Source: CBDBKE01 sp965218055 (GTDB lineage: Bacteria > Acidobacteriota > Terriglobia > JAJPHL01 > JAPKYU01). From it: a stretch of 64,000 nucleotides of DNA. The notes under the pieces are model-generated. The model did not search any database. It saw only the letters and a list, made by a program, of their open reading frames with translations, and was not told the origin of the DNA. The stretch covers positions 2,852,001-2,916,000 of the forward strand of contig CBDCKA010000002.1 in NCBI GenBank assembly GCA_965218055.1. Direction: 5' to 3'. The position numbers and the translations under genes are program-made. Of the stretch, positions 19,101-27,337 are shown piece after piece; positions within the stretch are counted from its first letter, which is position 1, and the number at the start of each line of letters is the position of its first letter.

Positions 19101-19861
19101 GTCCAGAGATACAGCTCCTGGAGATTGGTCAGGTTCCCCAACTCCGCCGGGATCGCCCCGCTCAACCCATTGTCGTAGAGATGCAGGATCCGGAGGTTGG
19201 TCAAATCCCCCAGCGCCGCCGGGATCGTCCCGCTCAACTCATTGCCCCAGAGATACAACTCCTGCAGGCTGGTCAGATTCCCCAACTCCGCCGGGATCGC
19301 CCCGCTCAACCCATTGCCCCAGAGATACAGGATCCGGAGGTTGGTCAAATCCCCCAGCGCCGCCGGGATCGCCCCGCTCAAGTCAGTGTCGTAGAGCTCC
19401 AGGATCTGGAGGTTGGTCAAGTCCCCCAGCTCCGCCGGGATCGCCCCGCTCAACTCATTGCCGCAGAGATCCAGGATCTGGAGATTGGTCAGATCCCCCA
19501 GCGCCGCCGGGATCGCCCCGCTCAACTGATTGCCGTCGAGATGCAGCTCCGTAACGCGGCCGGTTGCGTCCGTGTCGACCCCGTGCCATTCCGAGAGGGC
19601 CTCGTTGCTCAACCAGTTTGTGTTTGTCTTCCAGTCCGTCGCACCGCCGGTCGCGTTGTAGAGCGCTACCAGCGCCGCACGGTCCGCCGCCACCGGGCCC
19701 TGTGCGCGGGCGTTTCCGCCGGTCAGAAGGAGGAAGGCCGCGAAGACGAAGACAGCGCGCTTGCGCCCGTGATGGGGGTGGGGCGGGTTCTGGGAAGCCG
19801 CGAAGACGGACCGCAGGGCCGCCGAGGCGCGTCCACTGACGATTGTCTGTCGGTCAAACAC
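16127..19861 (-). CDS. Secreted plant-type leucine-rich-repeat protein (copy 2)
   Basis: 1244 residues with the same plan as the gene at 12350. Hydrophobic signal segment (about 34-50, ending NARAQ), N-cap (LVALYNATGGATDW), and about 21 LRRs of the form G(A/T)IPAELGxLTNLQxLxLxxN (100-614). Then a longer Pro16 linker (about 640-670), FnIII (674-760) and two LDFAHFANG domains (765-990, 999-1240). The six extra LRRs and six extra prolines relative to copy 1 show that both repeat blocks vary in length. The start at 19861 gives a 33-residue basic leader; a later start is possible. It is divergent from the hybrid kinase at 20057 with about 195 bases between them, so a shared control region is likely. 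Confidence 0.88.
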   Translation of the reverse strand: MFDRQTIVSGRASAALRSVFAASQNPPHPHHGRKRAVFVFAAFLLLTGGNARAQGPVAADRAALVALYNATGGATDWKTNTNWLSNEALSEWHGVDTDATGRVTELHLDGNQLSGAIPAALGDLTNLQILDLCGNELSGAIPAELGDLTNLQILELYDTDLSGAIPAALGDLTNLRILYLWGNGLSGAIPAELGNLTSLQELYLWGNELSGTIPAALGDLTNLRILHLYDNGLSGAIPAELGNLTNLQELYLWTNELSGAIPAELGNLTSLQELYLWGNELSGTIPAELGNLTNLQILHLYGNELSGAIPAELGDLTNLQELHLWINELSGAIPAELGSLTNLQKLELHYNNLSGAIPAELGALTSLQRLYLHDNELSGTIPAELGDLTNLVGLYLNQNGLSGAIPAELGDLTNLVGLYLNQNGLSGAIPAELGNLTSLQILYLWGNELSGTIPAELGSLTNLQRLYLYDNELSGTIPAELGALTSLQILYLWGNELSGTIPAELGDLTNLQELGLSRNELSGTIPVELGALTNLQGLGLSRNGLSGTIPVELGALTNLQRLYLWGNELSGAIPVELGNLTNLQELYLNQNELSGPLPLTLSALSQLSVLDIRSTTLCAPLDTAFQVWLATINFQGAVCFAPPPPPPPPPPPPPPPPQPPGPGGGGGGGGPRQTVPDAPINLMAEATNGAVTLTWAAPEDNGGSAVTDYEYGINGRGWTSIGTTGTTHTVSGLVNGTVYVFEVRAVNRIGRSRASLPAEATPRAAVALDFAHFANGTGITSEMVLVNVSPDPIRPAIYFYDRGGRLIDPESVVDVTVDLEVTEDGSLTVRTEMEPLGELTISTHGQGELVSGSVKVLSDGPIGGLVRYSVPEIGVAGVGASPPVGDALFPVRRQAGGIRTAAALHNPGEEAMGVSCRLMSAGVALEEMEIPLKANGQASWFIDQAFTTTDTSDFLGSVRCTAPGRGRFTAIAVEMDAAQRIFNTLSVVPVDRTGGGGGETVLDFAHFVNGTWITDLVFLNLETQPSGPAPTPFHTAILPSRPAIYFYDTEGNPIAAASVVDITGDLEITEDGALTVRTEMEPLGVLTISTHGRGELVSGSVRVVSEGPIGGMLRFEHPDLGVAGVGASPPVSDALFPVRRQEGGITTGVALHNLELSAGLVHCDLMREGVLLDGASIPLEANGQTAWLIDQAFPDTDTSDFAGSVRCSAPGGDLFTAVALEMDPGTRIFTTLPVVPVPERTDRE
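18080..19540 (-). repeat. 72-bp tandem repeats encoding LRRs (copy 2)
   Basis: About 20 units of 72 bp. Two adjacent units near 18590-18730 are identical over nearly their full length (both encode LTNLVGLYLNQNGLSGAIP), evidence of recent tandem duplication. Confidence 0.85.
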
Positions 19862-19891
19862 CTCTCCCTTGAAAAGGGTATAAACTATTTC

Positions 19892-19955
19892 TTGTGAATT
19901 AGGTGTGATATATGAGCTTATTATGGTGACGATCTTGTGAATTCAACCGTGAATC
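19892..19955. promoter_or_regulatory. Candidate direct-repeat operator between LRR gene and hybrid kinase
   Basis: TTGTGAATT occurs at 19892-19900 and again at 19935-19943, followed by GTGAATC at 19949-19955 (12 to 13 bases later). The wording recurs upstream of the paralogous kinase (4165-4184). Position in the divergent intergenic region, together with the winged-helix output domain of the kinase, suggests a binding site for autoregulation and for the LRR gene. No footprint or -35/-10 assignment is possible by eye. Confidence 0.4.
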
Positions 19956-20056
19956 GCTATAATCAGTACCATCTGAGCTGAATCCGGTTGCCGCATCCGC
20001 CCGCTGAGCGGCAAGGCGGAACCGCCTGCTGCCCGCATTGCAATGGAGGTGGGGAA

Positions 20057-22426
20057 ATGAAGAACGACGAGGAACCAAGAGGGGAGAACGAGGCGCTGCG
20101 GGATCGCATCTCCAGGCTGAGCGCGGCCGTCCTGCGCATCAGCTCCAGCCTCGACCTCGGCACGGTCCTTCGCGAGGTCGTCGACAGCGCCCGCGCGCTG
20201 ACCGGAGCCCGCTACGGCGTGATTACGACCATCGGCGAGGCGGGACAGCCCCTGGACTTCGTCACCTCCGGCTTCACGCCCGACGAGCACCAGCAGCTGG
20301 CGGCCTGGCCTGACGGGCGGCGGCTGTTCGAGCACTTCCGGGACCTGCCGGGCGCAATCCGGCTGCGGGACCTGCCCGACTACGTCCGGTCGCTCGGCTT
20401 TTCCTCGGACTTGATGCGGTCGAAGACCTTGCAGGGAACGCCGATACGCCATCGCGGCGTGCACATCGGCACCTTCTTTCTCGCCGAGAAGGAGGGCGGA
20501 CCGGAGTTCACCGATGAGGACGAAGAGGTCCTGGTGCTGTTCGCGTCGCAAGCGGCGACAGCCATCGCCAACGCCCGCACGCACCAGGACGAGCAGCGAG
20601 CCCGGTCCAACCTGGAAGCCCTGGTCGATACCTCGCCGGTGGGCGTGGTGGTCTTCGATGCCAGGACCGGCCACCCGGTGTCGCTCAATCGGGAGGCGAA
20701 GCGGATCGTCAGGGGCCTGCGCATGCCGGACCGCTCCCCGGAGCAGTTGCTGGAGGTTCTAACGTACCGGCGCGCCGACGGGCGGGAGATTGCCCTGGAC
20801 GAGTTCCCGCTGGCTCTGGCGCAGGAGCTGAGCAGCCCCGAGCTGGTGCGCGCCGAGGAGATCGTGATCTCGGTCCCCGACGGCCGGAGCGTCAAGACGC
20901 TGGTCAACGCCACGCCGATCCGTTCGGCGGACGGTGCGGTCGAATCCGTGGTCGTCACCATGCAGGACCTGGCGCCGCTCGAGGAGCTGGAGCGGTTGCG
21001 GGCCGATTTCCTGGGTATGGTGAGCCACGAGTTGCGGGCCCCGCTGACCTCGATCAAGGGCTCGACCGCGACCGTGCTGGGCGCTTCCTCGGCTCTGGAC
21101 CCGGCCGAGATGCTGCAGTTCTTCCGGATCATCGACGAGCAGACCGATCACATGCGCGGCCTGATCAGCGACCTGCTGGATGCGGGGCGCATCGAGGCGG
21201 GCACGCTGTCGGTCTCGCCCGACCTGACGGAGGTCGCCGGCTTGGTGGACCAGGCCCGGAACACGTTCCTGAGCAGCGGCGGCCGGCACGCCCTCCGCAT
21301 CGACCTGCCGCCGGACCTGCCCCGGGTGCTGGCCGACAGCCGGCGCATCGTCCAAGTTCTGAACAACCTCTTCTCCAACGCGGCGAGCCACTCTCCCGAG
21401 TCGTCCCCGATCCGGGTCGCTGCGGCGCGGGACGGCGTGTATGTGGCACTCTCGGTAGCTGACGATGGCCAGGGCGTGCCGGCCGACCAGCTGCCGCACC
21501 TGTTCCGGAAGCACGCTGGCGTCGCCGGCGGCGATCGCGAACGCGGCGGCGGGAGTTTCGGCCTGGGTCTGGCCATCTGCAAGGGGCTGGTGGAGGCGCA
21601 CGGAGGCCGCATCTGGGCCGAGAGCGGCGGGGCGGGCAAGGGTACGCGGTTCACCTTCACGATTCCGGTGATCGAGGAGGCCGGCCAGGGCGCCGCCGAG
21701 GGTTCCGTCCGGACCCCTGCCCGCAGGCGGCGTGAGGGGCCGCAGCCGACCCGCATCCTGGTGGTGGACGACGACCCGCAGACACTGGTGTACGTGCGGG
21801 GCATTCTCGAGAAAGCGGGCTACTACCCGCTGGTGACCGGCGACCCGAAGGAGGTGCCCGGCCTCCTCAAGAGCAACCAGCCCGAGCTGGTTTTGCTGGA
21901 TCTGCTGCTGCCCGGGACCGACGGCGTCGAGCTGATGCAAAGCCTCCCCGCGCTGGCCGGTCTGCCGGTCATCTTCATCTCCGGCTACGGCGGGGCCGAG
22001 ACGATCGCAAGGGCCCTGGAGATGGGAGCGGTCGATTACGTGGTCAAGCCCTTCTCGCCGACGGAACTGGTGGCGAGAATCCAGGCGGCCCTGCGCCGGC
22101 GGGCCGAGCCGCCCGAACCCTATCTGCTGGGGGACTTGGCCATTCACTACGAGGAACGCCGGGTGAGCTTGGCCGGCCGTCCGGTGCAGCTGACCGCCAC
22201 CGAATACGAGCTGCTCCGCGCGCTTTCGGTCAACGCCGGACGGGTATCGACATACGGTTCCCTGCTGCGGCAGGTGTGGGGCGGGCGGTACGCCGGCGAC
22301 TCTCGGCTGGTGCGCGCCTTCGTGAAGAAGCTCCGCCGCAAGCTCGGCGATGACGCCAACAGCCCTGCCTACGTCTTCACCGAACGCCAGGTCGGCTACC
22401 GCATGGCCAGATCTGGCGGGCGGTGA
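20057..22426 (+). CDS. Hybrid sensor kinase fused to OmpR-type response regulator (paralogue)
   Basis: 789 residues, same architecture as the protein at 4336: GAF (about 25-180), PAS (190-315), HisKA with His in VSHELRAPLTSIKG (about 324), HATPase (NLFSNAASHSP; GLGLAICKGLVEAHGG), receiver (VVDDDPQ; phospho-Asp in LLDLLLPGTDG about 615; VKPFSP), and an OmpR-type winged helix (690-788, TATEYELLRALSVNAGRVS). ATG 20057 was chosen because GGAGGTGGGG lies directly upstream. All catalytic residues are kept, so both paralogues should be active. No transmembrane segment, so the signal is cytosolic or carried by a GAF/PAS ligand. Likely regulates the divergent LRR gene. Confidence 0.9.
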   Translation: MKNDEEPRGENEALRDRISRLSAAVLRISSSLDLGTVLREVVDSARALTGARYGVITTIGEAGQPLDFVTSGFTPDEHQQLAAWPDGRRLFEHFRDLPGAIRLRDLPDYVRSLGFSSDLMRSKTLQGTPIRHRGVHIGTFFLAEKEGGPEFTDEDEEVLVLFASQAATAIANARTHQDEQRARSNLEALVDTSPVGVVVFDARTGHPVSLNREAKRIVRGLRMPDRSPEQLLEVLTYRRADGREIALDEFPLALAQELSSPELVRAEEIVISVPDGRSVKTLVNATPIRSADGAVESVVVTMQDLAPLEELERLRADFLGMVSHELRAPLTSIKGSTATVLGASSALDPAEMLQFFRIIDEQTDHMRGLISDLLDAGRIEAGTLSVSPDLTEVAGLVDQARNTFLSSGGRHALRIDLPPDLPRVLADSRRIVQVLNNLFSNAASHSPESSPIRVAAARDGVYVALSVADDGQGVPADQLPHLFRKHAGVAGGDRERGGGSFGLGLAICKGLVEAHGGRIWAESGGAGKGTRFTFTIPVIEEAGQGAAEGSVRTPARRRREGPQPTRILVVDDDPQTLVYVRGILEKAGYYPLVTGDPKEVPGLLKSNQPELVLLDLLLPGTDGVELMQSLPALAGLPVIFISGYGGAETIARALEMGAVDYVVKPFSPTELVARIQAALRRRAEPPEPYLLGDLAIHYEERRVSLAGRPVQLTATEYELLRALSVNAGRVSTYGSLLRQVWGGRYAGDSRLVRAFVKKLRRKLGDDANSPAYVFTERQVGYRMARSGGR

Positions 22427-22448
22427 GGACCTCCCCCCCGCGGACGGC

Positions 22449-22561
22449 ATTGTCAAGTTGACGAACAGTTCGTCGATCGACCCCCAAGATGCTGGGCTCC
22501 AACCCGTCGTGAACCCGCCATGCTGGGCATCAAAAACGTCCCTCAGCTTCAACTTGACAAT
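22449..22561. mobile_element. MITE-like inverted-repeat element 1
   Basis: 113 bp bounded by a perfect 13-bp inverted repeat, ATTGTCAAGTTGA and TCAACTTGACAAT. The left end is followed by a small hairpin (GACGAA-CAG-TTCGTC). There is no coding capacity. The ends match those of the element at 26105-26237 (consensus GTAxTGTCAAGTT), so both belong to one family, presumably moved by a transposase encoded elsewhere. It lies directly after the kinase stop codon. Confidence 0.6.
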
Positions 22562-22980
22562 ACCGTTTGAACTGCTAGGCGTCGATGCAGGGGACAAGGA
22601 TATCCGCGCGGCGTTTCTCACGACAAAAGAGCAAATCAACGAGAACAGAGGGCTCATTTGCTTCAGCAAGTCGTGGAGCAATCCGCTTATGTGGGGTCAC
22701 TATGCAGAGAAGCACACGGGCATGTGTTTGGGGTTCGATGTTCCAGATAACCCACTCGCTACAGTCATTTACGCAAAGCGCCCGCTCAAGATAAAGATTG
22801 ATCCAGCGAGAATACTTAAACAAACCGAGAAGCTTATGGAAAAACTTATTCGGAGGAAGTTCATCGACTGGAAGTACGAAGATGAAATGCGCCTCTTTGT
22901 CGGACTCGATCACGACACCGTGGAATCAGGAAAGTATTTCCTTCCGTTCTCAGAGTGTCAAGGACTGATTTCTTTAGACA
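22562..22980 (+). pseudogene. DUF2971 family protein, internal fragment
   Basis: Frame reading AAFLTTKEQINENRGLICFS, KSWSNPLMWGHYAEKHTGMC, LGFDV and FIDWKYEDEMRLFVGLD, the core of DUF2971 proteins (function unknown, common on mobile DNA). The N-terminus is missing beyond the MITE-like element and the C-terminus is cut by the IS3 element after GLISLD. The DNA is distinctly more AT-rich than the flanking kinase gene, indicating foreign origin. Confidence 0.6.
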
Positions 22981-22997
22981 CTGATTCTGAGAGTTTT

Positions 22998-23915
22998 TTA
23001 CGCGACTAACGCATGCCGTTTGGCGAATACCACAGGCGGCATGTTGAGCGCGGAGTGAATCCGCGTGTTGTTGTAGTCCCACAGGGTGCGGTAGATCTCC
23101 GCCACTAGCTCCCCCAGTGTTTTGAAGCGGTTCGGATCTCCCAGGTCAACCTTGAATTTGTCGTAGAACGATTCCTGGTATCCGTTCTCCCAAGGGCACC
23201 CCGGGCGGCTCCGTGAAATCACGATGCCGCATCCATCAAGGATTTCAGTGAACGCCATCGAGTCATACTCCCTCCCGTTGTCGGAGTGGAATAGATCCGG
23301 GCGCGGATGATGGAGCAGGGCGTTGGAAAGCGCCTGAATGGTGAGCGCGGCTCCCTTTCTCACCGTAACCTGGATTCCCAGGATCCGGCGGGTGTAGAGA
23401 TCGATCACGGTCGCCACATAGACCTTCTTTCCGTGCTGCACGAACTCGGTGAAGTCCGCTGCCCAGATGTGGTTTGCATATGCGGGCATGACCGCGAGCA
23501 GGAGGTTGGGATAGGTCCGGGAAACCTTGGATTTTCTCCATTTTTTGCCTCTCCTGCGGTAGGGCTTGATGCCAAACAGACGCATGACCCTCTGCGCCCG
23601 CTGGCGGCAGAGTCCCAGTGCCGTAGCAATTCGCCGGGAGCCGTAGGAGGGATGGATCTGCAGCTCTTTTTCCAGGCGGACCTTGAGGCGCCAGTCCTTC
23701 TCCTTCATTCTTGGGACGTAATACAGGCTCGCGCGGGATATGCCAAGGGCTCGGGCAAGCGCTGATTTGTTTCTTCCTTCGCTCAATTGTTTTTTTGGGT
23801 CATGGAGAGCTTGAGCGTGATCTCGCCCACGAGTTCCAGGAGTTCTCTGTTCTGCTTCTGAAGCCGGGAGAACTCCGCCCAGGACGGGGCACCGGTTGCT
23901 CCCTTTACCATCCAA
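22998..23915 (-). CDS. IS3 transposase OrfB (DDE integrase domain)
   Basis: The catalytic part runs from about NKSALARALGISRASLYYV to the end. HTH_21 segment (HPSYGSRRIATAL), then an rve integrase core with the first Asp in WAADFTEF, the second in LFHSDNGREYDS and the Glu in GCPWENGYQESF, and a tail NTRIHSALNMPPV. Probably made as an OrfAB fusion by -1 frameshifting at AAAAAAC rather than from its own start; the first ~40 codons here overlap orfA in another frame. Looks complete. Confidence 0.85.
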   Translation of the reverse strand: MDGKGSNRCPVLGGVLPASEAEQRTPGTRGRDHAQALHDPKKQLSEGRNKSALARALGISRASLYYVPRMKEKDWRLKVRLEKELQIHPSYGSRRIATALGLCRQRAQRVMRLFGIKPYRRRGKKWRKSKVSRTYPNLLLAVMPAYANHIWAADFTEFVQHGKKVYVATVIDLYTRRILGIQVTVRKGAALTIQALSNALLHHPRPDLFHSDNGREYDSMAFTEILDGCGIVISRSRPGCPWENGYQESFYDKFKVDLGDPNRFKTLGELVAEIYRTLWDYNNTRIHSALNMPPVVFAKRHALVA

Positions 23916-24043
23916 CCATAGATGGTCCCTTCAGAAATACCGTGATCCTTGGCGGTCTGGGCCACCGAGATGCCTTCTTCCTTGACGCGGCGTAGGATAT
24001 CGGCTTTTACGTCGGCTGCAATACGATGATGTTTTTTGTTCAT
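23783..24043 (-). CDS. IS3 OrfA (helix-turn-helix)
   Basis: 86 residues with an HTH_Tnp_1 fold (VKADILRRVKEEGISVAQTA, KDHGISEGTIYGWM) and a leucine-zipper tail (RLQKQNRELLELVGEITLKL). Binds element ends and is fused to OrfB by frameshifting at the A7 run near its stop. Confidence 0.85.
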   Translation of the reverse strand: MNKKHHRIAADVKADILRRVKEEGISVAQTAKDHGISEGTIYGWMVKGATGAPSWAEFSRLQKQNRELLELVGEITLKLSMTQKNN

Positions 24044-24083
24044 ATGACACCAGGGTAGTTAATTCCCAACCTCAGTGTCTAAA

Positions 24084-26061
24084 TTACCCAGTCCAGGGCA
24101 CCGGCCACAATCTGTTCTTCCGGGGAAACTGGAGTGGGCAGGAGAGCGACAACATCAATTTTGGGGCGCTCACGGCTCGCAGCAGAGGAAGCAACTCGAA
24201 TGTCAATGATTTCGCCGCCGCATTCGGGGATACCTGGGTGATCAACCCCCGCTGGGTCAGCGAGACGCGTGTAGGCTTCGGGTATCACGACTTTGGCGTG
24301 TACCCGACCGACAAGTTCGGCCCCGCGATCGATATCGGCGCGATTAGCTTCGGCAGGGACTTCATTCTCCCGGTGCGAGTCGTCGAGCGGGTCTTCCAGA
24401 TACGCCAGAACTTCATGCGCGTGTCCGGCAGCCAGACGCTCAAGTTTGGTGCCGACATCAATCCCATCCGCGATAGCGCGCAAGCGGAGACCTTCTTTGG
24501 TGGAAGATTTATTTTCGGAGAGGCCATCCCGCTCAGCAATGTGATTGACAGCGCAGCGGGGCTTGGAACGTCGCAGAGGATCAAAGCCCTGCTGGCCGGT
24601 GCCGGCGCGGCTCGTCTCGCCGGGGCCATCGACGCTCCCATTTCGGCCTTGCAGGCGTTTGCCCTTGGCTTGCCCACCGTTTACCAGCAGGGCTTCGGGA
24701 ATCCAAACTGGACGGGCTGGGCTCACCGGATGAACTTCTTCGCCGAGAACTCGATCCGGGTCTTGCCGAACTTGCTTCTGGCCCTGGGACTGCGTTACGA
24801 GCTTGAGCTGAAGACGAATTTCCCGCGTGATTACAATAACTTCGCGCCAAGGGCCGGATTTGCCTGGAGCCCGGACCCAAAGACCGTGGTGCGGGGCGGT
24901 TTCGGAATCTACTATTCTCGAATCGACGGCCATATCGGGTATATCAACGACCTGCTCGGCGAAACCCCACAGATCAACCAGGTGTTCATCCCCTTGACGG
25001 GTGTCGGCGGGATTCAGAGCCCCTTGACGGGCCGGTCGTTGACTTCCGCCGAGATCTACCAGACTCTCCAGGCCCGGGGTGTGCTCGGTCAGCGGGCCAT
25101 CCTGCCGGAAGACCTGGCGCCTCACGGTATCGTGCCGGGCCCGGGATACCCGCTGCGCATCGGTTTCCGGGTCGTGGATGACATCGTGAACCCATACTCC
25201 CTGCAAGGCAGCTTTGAAATTCAGCGCCAAGTTGCGGGTTACGCCGTGTCCGTGGCCTACAACTACAACCGCGGCGTCCACCTGATACGGCCGCTGGACT
25301 TGAACGTCTACAAAGCAGGCACCAACCCGGCCACCGGCCGGCCGGTGGCCGGCTTTCGCAACCCTCTGATCCTGCAGGACAACGCGTATGGCAGCTGGGG
25401 AAGATCGGACTACCACGCGATGATCGTGAAGTTGGAGAAGCGGTTCTCGGATGGGTTTTCGATCTCTGCGCATCACACCTGGAGCAAGGCCATGGACGAG
25501 GCCACGGACTACAATTCGTCATATCAGCCGCATATCCAGTGGGACGCCCGGAACGAACGCGCCCTCTCCACCTATCACCGCGGCCACCGTTTCGTCGCCA
25601 ATGCCATAGCCCAATCCCCGTGGGAAGCCGCAAAGGGGCGAGGCTTCGGGCACAACCTGCTAGCGGATTTCACGCTGTCCGGAATCGTGGCGGCGAACTC
25701 GTTTGCGCCATTCAACCTGACTACCGGCTTCGATTCGCTCGGCGACCGCCATACCGACACCCACCGCCCGTGGGGCCTCGGCCGCAACGCCGGGAAGGGC
25801 CCGGATTTCTTTAGCGTCGACATGAGGCTCACCCGCACGATCCCGCTGTCGGAAACAGTGAACCTGCAGGTCATCGGCGAAGCGTTCAACCTGCTGAACC
25901 GCACCAATTTCAAGACGGTGAACGGCGTTGTTGGAAACGCGTCCATTGAAGACCTTCCGGCAAATCTCGTTGGGCGGCGCGGGCCAGTCACGGAACCGCT
26001 CTCGTTCGCCTCGGCGTTCGATCCGCGGCAGTTCCAGTTCACGCTACGGTTGACGTTTTAG
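24084..26061 (+). pseudogene. TonB-dependent receptor (Oar-like), N-terminus lost
   Basis: An open frame from the IS edge to 26061 (about 659 residues) reads beta-barrel sequence: GHNLFFRGNWS, WVINPRWVSETRVGFGYHDF, KFGADINPIRD, LALGLRYELE, NFAPRAGFAWSPDPKTVVRG, GFGIYYSR, YDYNSS-type loops and the terminal FDPRQFQFTLRLTF. The C-terminal aromatic and overall plan match the roughly 1000-residue carboxypeptidase-regulatory/plug/barrel outer-membrane proteins frequent in Acidobacteriota. Signal peptide, regulatory domain and plug are gone: the IS3 element lies directly at the break. The barrel alone is unlikely to be exported. Confidence 0.75.
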
Positions 26062-26104
26062 AAACGGCGGCTTGGTTCCGCTATGTTGAGCGATCTCCTC
26101 CAGA

Positions 26105-26237
26105 GGGTACTGTCAAGTTGAGCAGAATCCGCCCGTTTTGCGGAAGGATTCTGTTGGATCAGAGACTGAGAATCAATGACTTAGCGGTGGCGGCGAGCGG
26201 CGAGAATGCCGCCAAACTACTTAACTTGACAGTACCC
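26105..26237. mobile_element. MITE-like inverted-repeat element 2
   Basis: 133 bp bounded by a perfect 15-bp inverted repeat, GGGTACTGTCAAGTT and AACTTGACAGTACCC. Internally there are further palindromes (CAGAATCC...GGATTCTG; GGCGG...CCGCC). There is no coding capacity. Ends match element 1 at 22449. Confidence 0.65.
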
Positions 26238-27135
26238 ACCTGGGACAGACGCTAGGTATCCGTTCTGCCGGCGGGCGAGTTCGGACTCGGTCTCGGCGAC
26301 CCGTAGCTTCGCCATCTTAACCAAGCATGGGCCTCGATCGCGCATGCGTTCCAGGGCCGCACGTTGAGACAATGTGATCGCGGCGATGGAGGCATGGCAC
26401 TCACACCTGACCACGCAGAACAGCCTCGACGTGGAGATCAGCCGTACTCGTCACCGACGATGCCAAGGCGCTACGCAAGCGGCTGGAGGCCAACACCAGA
26501 GAGCGTCTCGGCCCTCGAAGGGATACCCCGCACCGTTGAGAAGCAGCACGCCGAGGGCACGGGCGGCGAACGCGGCCCGGAATCGTCGCTCGAATGGCCC
26601 GCCGGGATAGTGGACCACTCTCTGGACAGGAGCCACGAGGCGGAGTTGGGAAATGTGCTGGAGCAGGAGATATCCCGCGAGCTTTGCGGGATCGAGATGG
26701 AAATGTAGTTCCTGCCGAACCGCGAACTTTAAGCAGCGTCTTCGGGCCTGCTGACATCGACCACGAAGACATCGATCGAGGGGCGCCGCGCCCTGAGCAA
26801 GCGATCGATCAGCATCCGACGGAGCGATTTGGGCGTCGGCGGCAGGTCATGCGCTAGTTACACCAAGAGATCCTGGACAACCAAGGGGGGCGAAAGAATC
26901 CATCGAACGGTTGTACACTCCGTTGACAGATTCGTGCTGGCGCTTCCGGCGCATAACCCACGTGGGGCTGGCGATGATGTAGCCGCTCGTGTTTGCGAGC
27001 GGTTTCCTGGGCGTAGTGTCAGAGAACACAACAGGGTGAAAACCACGCTGAGAGGTACCAGGAGTCTCCATTCTCGTTGTCGAAAGGATCGGATCGCGGC
27101 GGGGATTGTCCCGCCGCTCTCTGATGCGCGTCGCA
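26238..27135. other. Non-coding or decayed stretch
   Basis: No frame in this 0.9 kb has a recognisable domain, a convincing start or a consistent codon pattern. Short stretches such as TDDAKALRKRLEANTRERLG (plus strand, about 26450) look like worn-down helical coding sequence. Probably a graveyard of older insertions. Confidence 0.5.
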
Positions 27136-27257
27136 TTAGGATTCTGCCTGAGGCTCTTCTGCCTGCTGAAGCTCGAAGATGCGCGAGTGGGCCTGATCAG
27201 CCACTTTGGCAAGCACCAACAGGTCGTTGCGACCGAAGCTCTGCGTGCTCTTCCATT
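27136..27257 (-). pseudogene. 3' half of a small gene split by the RIT element
   Basis: Minus strand reads WKSTQSFGRNDLLVLAKVAD, then QAHSRIFELQQ, then a stop at 27138-27136. It is the C-terminal half of a small conserved protein whose first half is at 30679-30813. Removing the RIT element and one copy of CTTCCATT restores one frame of about 82 residues. Confidence 0.85.
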
Positions 27258-27337
27258 ATGCCGCGTGCCAGGTCATGCCGAGTGGGCAGGGTGAACGGAT
27301 GCTGGGAGGCTGTTTCAAGGGTTTTTGCTCGGCATAA

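Larger units (their letters stand above)
22974..24082 (-). mobile_element. IS3-family insertion sequence
   Basis: About 1.1 kb with imperfect terminal inverted repeats starting TTAGACACTGA (22974 on, and the reverse complement ending at 24082). It carries overlapping orfA and orfB and a -1 slippery heptamer A-AAA-AAC near 23795-23789. It interrupts or abuts the DUF2971 fragment on the left and the TonB receptor fragment on the right. No clear target duplication was seen, so deletion of flanking DNA is likely. Confidence 0.8.

Noticed and set aside
18080..19540. Regular repeats resembling a CRISPR array
   Set aside because: The 72-bp units have no unique spacers and encode a continuous LRR protein.
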